Origin: Chloroflexota bacterium
Lineage (GTDB): Bacteria; Chloroflexota; UBA6077; JACQUR01
Assembly (NCBI GenBank): GCA_016210245.1
Contig: JACQUR010000371.1
Location: 1 to 31,995 of the forward strand
Length of the DNA stretch: 31,995 nt
Reading direction: 5' to 3'
Shown: in pieces, positions 31,898-31,995 of the stretch
Layout: the number at the start of each line of letters is the position of its first letter
How positions within the stretch are numbered: the first letter of the stretch is position 1
The notes under the pieces: model-generated
What the model was told of the DNA's origin: nothing
Databases searched by the model: none
The model's input: only the letters and a program-made list of their open reading frames with translations
Made by a program: the position numbers and the translations under genes

Positions 31898-31995
31898 TGA
31901 GTGCTGAGTGCTGAGTGCTGAGTCCTGAGTGAGGACGAGGGCCTCCACTCAGCACTCAGCACTCAGCACTCAGCACTCAGCACTCAGCACTCAGC
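31898..31995. repeat. Heptad array, inverted, running to the window end
   Basis: TGAGTGC x3, TGAGTCC and TGAGTGA (31898-31932) are followed by a 14-bp centre and then seven exact ACTCAGC units (31947-31995) cut off by the window edge. ACTCAGC is the complement of a rotation of TGAGTGC, so the whole is a hairpin. The helicase stop codon (31890-31892) begins TGAGTCA, a heptad-like sequence. The same unit builds the array at 174-208. Confidence 0.92.

Overview
The window is high-GC bacterial DNA with about 22 protein-coding genes, no rRNA or tRNA genes, no CRISPR and no recognisable transposase. Several features together suggest Chloroflexota: a MoeA next to a MoeA-PBP fusion, an XPB-type helicase beside a Helicase_C_3 protein, a DinG-type helicase with a decayed exonuclease domain, many GTG starts, and intergenic DNA full of period-7 and period-8 repeats. 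This placement is an inference from gene content and not a tested phylogeny.

Layout. 1-2183: a conserved hypothetical gene behind a consensus-like promoter, then moeA. 2314-6821: a MoeA-PBP fusion, dihydrolipoyl dehydrogenase and lipB, all on the plus strand (molybdenum cofactor insertion and lipoate-dependent metabolism). 7028-10320: an LVIVD beta-propeller protein, a creatinase-like M24 protein without the usual metal aspartates, and a cyclase-family hydrolase; the last two are tightly coupled. 10613-14368: an acidic-tailed hypothetical protein, an alpha/beta hydrolase (minus), a GT87 membrane protein and a cupin. 14502-15667: two convergent cysteine-rich zinc-ribbon genes. 15954-19470 (minus): an iron-type dehydrogenase like maleylacetate reductase, a DUF6282-like protein and an MFS transporter, probably a small catabolic operon. 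19873-21000: a solitary beta-class DNA methyltransferase and a possible gene remnant. 21068-26931: XPB helicase and its coupled Helicase_C_3 partner (minus), with an unrecognised alpha-helical protein diverging from them. 27000-28963 (minus): an OmpR-type response regulator and histidine kinase. 29097-31892: a DinG/XPD-like Fe-S helicase.

The most unusual content lies between and at the ends of genes. At least a dozen inverted repeats or short-period arrays, mostly different in sequence, sit at gene ends. Eight have a strict 7-bp period, two an 8-bp period, and others are long hairpins (up to 41-bp perfect arms). Two arrays 18.6 kb apart are each exactly 84 bp (12 heptads). In about eight genes the stop codon lies inside or at the edge of such a repeat. 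A REP-like palindrome contributes residues to LipB (C-terminus) and to the DUF6282-like protein (N-terminus). I consider this repeat system the best candidate in the window for something not well described.
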